Part shown: positions 63,608 through 64,000 of the stretch, in pieces | Position numbering within the stretch: the stretch's first letter is position 1 | How the letters are laid out: each line of letters opens with the position of its first letter | NCBI GenBank assembly: GCA_019914945.1 | Contig: CM034103.1 | Span: 6,944,001 to 7,008,000 of the forward strand | DNA length: 64,000 nucleotides | Direction: 5' to 3' | Source of the DNA: Typha latifolia | Lineage: Eukaryota; Streptophyta; Magnoliopsida; Poales; Typhaceae | Translations under genes and position numbers: made by a program | The notes under the pieces: model-generated | The model's database searches: none | Told to the model about the DNA's origin: nothing | Seen by the model: only the letters and a program-made list of their open reading frames with translations

Positions 63608-64000
63608 GTGACACCCAAACTCTAAACACATGTATGGCACGAGCCCACATGGCACGTGCATAGCACCTGACCATTCAGTTAGATACCGACAGTCAAATAA
63701 ACTTGTAGTAATATCATGATTTTATCCACAACATTTAAACGGAGAATAACTCAAGTATAACTGTCAACAGCATACAAATAACCCTACATGGGCCCCACAC
63801 AGGCCACAACACATCATCAAAAGCTTTTCACAACTACATATACACAACGGTGGTATATACATCATTATACAAGTATAAAGTCACCTGCTAGAATATAAGA
63901 CAAGGATAAAGACATACTTGGAGGATGTCCAATAATACATCAAACAAGAGAACTCAACTAGCGCAAAACACTAACCACACACTACTCTTTACCCACTCGC
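63608..64000 (-). repeat. Start of a long LTR (element P), runs off the window
   Basis: TGTGACACCCAAACTC and CATGGCACGTGC match the complement of the end of element O (43340-43392). The following bases (TATACACAACGGTGGTATAT) match the complement of 43140-43170. No ORF. Confidence 0.75.

Overview
This window looks like nuclear, heterochromatic DNA of a flowering plant. It is a dense, nested mosaic of LTR retrotransposons. I found no intact host gene, no tRNA or rRNA gene, no CRISPR array and nothing prokaryotic. The plant assignment rests on chromoviral and Athila-type Ty3/gypsy proteins, Sirevirus-like Ty1/copia features and initiator-tRNA-Met and Asp-type primer sites. The species cannot be told from the sequence. 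Almost every coding region is broken, so most genes are entered as pseudogenes.

Families (names are mine). GA: Ty3 chromovirus, LTR about 945 bp, termini TGATACGATT..ATCGTATCA. GE: related Ty3 chromovirus, LTR about 840-880 bp, starting TGATACA-TTAGTTAGGATC. CB: Sirevirus-like copia, LTR about 1 kb, TGWTAGG..TTTTCA, with an extra 3' ORF and multiple polypurine tracts. CG: a second copia. AT: Athila-type Ty3. XL: very long LTRs of 2-4 kb starting TGTAACAACCC, never seen with an internal region. H: a small element with a gag-like ORF. One Mutator-like MITE is also present.

Layout. 1-2890: GA deletion derivative, minus strand, with a 418-aa ORF of unknown origin. 2891-8281: CB element with a solo CB LTR inside its extra ORF. 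8282-9305: GA fragment. 9306-13051: GE LTR, minus, split by a solo XL LTR. 13052-15588: GE internal fragment, minus. 15589-20404: second CB element. 20405-21094: CB scraps, minus. 21095-23776: unclassified DNA holding the MITE. 23782-29596: the best preserved element, a GA copy with target-site duplications, intact integrase and chromodomain but no reverse transcriptase. 29602-35795: CG copia, minus, split inside RT by element H, which is itself split by an XL LTR. 35796-38472: Athila-type LTR, primer site, 53-bp tandem repeats and gag. 38473-42405: GE element, minus, whose LTR is split by a plus-strand GE mini-element. 42394-43392: protease scrap and a long-LTR end. 43393-54645: an Athila-type element interrupted by two XL LTRs, with its RT core lying inverted in the 3' region. 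54646-60428: GE element, minus, whose gag is split by a 4.2-kb XL LTR that contains a CB LTR. 60503-63445: a GE/GA chimera. 63446-64000: RNase H scrap and the start of another long LTR.

How the parts relate. Five target-site duplications (AACAT, ACTCG, GGTTG, CATCC, GATGA) plus TATTT and a one-mismatch AAGCT/AAGTT give a relative nesting order. The most unusual signals are: (i) a perfect palindrome, GCGTTCGAACGC, repeated upstream of the TATA box in the LTRs of three families that include both copia and gypsy, and again inside a copia element just before its extra ORF; (ii) GA derivatives with complementary losses, one lacking RT-RNase H and the others lacking integrase through one shared junction; (iii) hairpins with compensatory base changes in XL LTRs; (iv) repeated acquisition of a second tRNA primer site at LTR ends in GA and GE.
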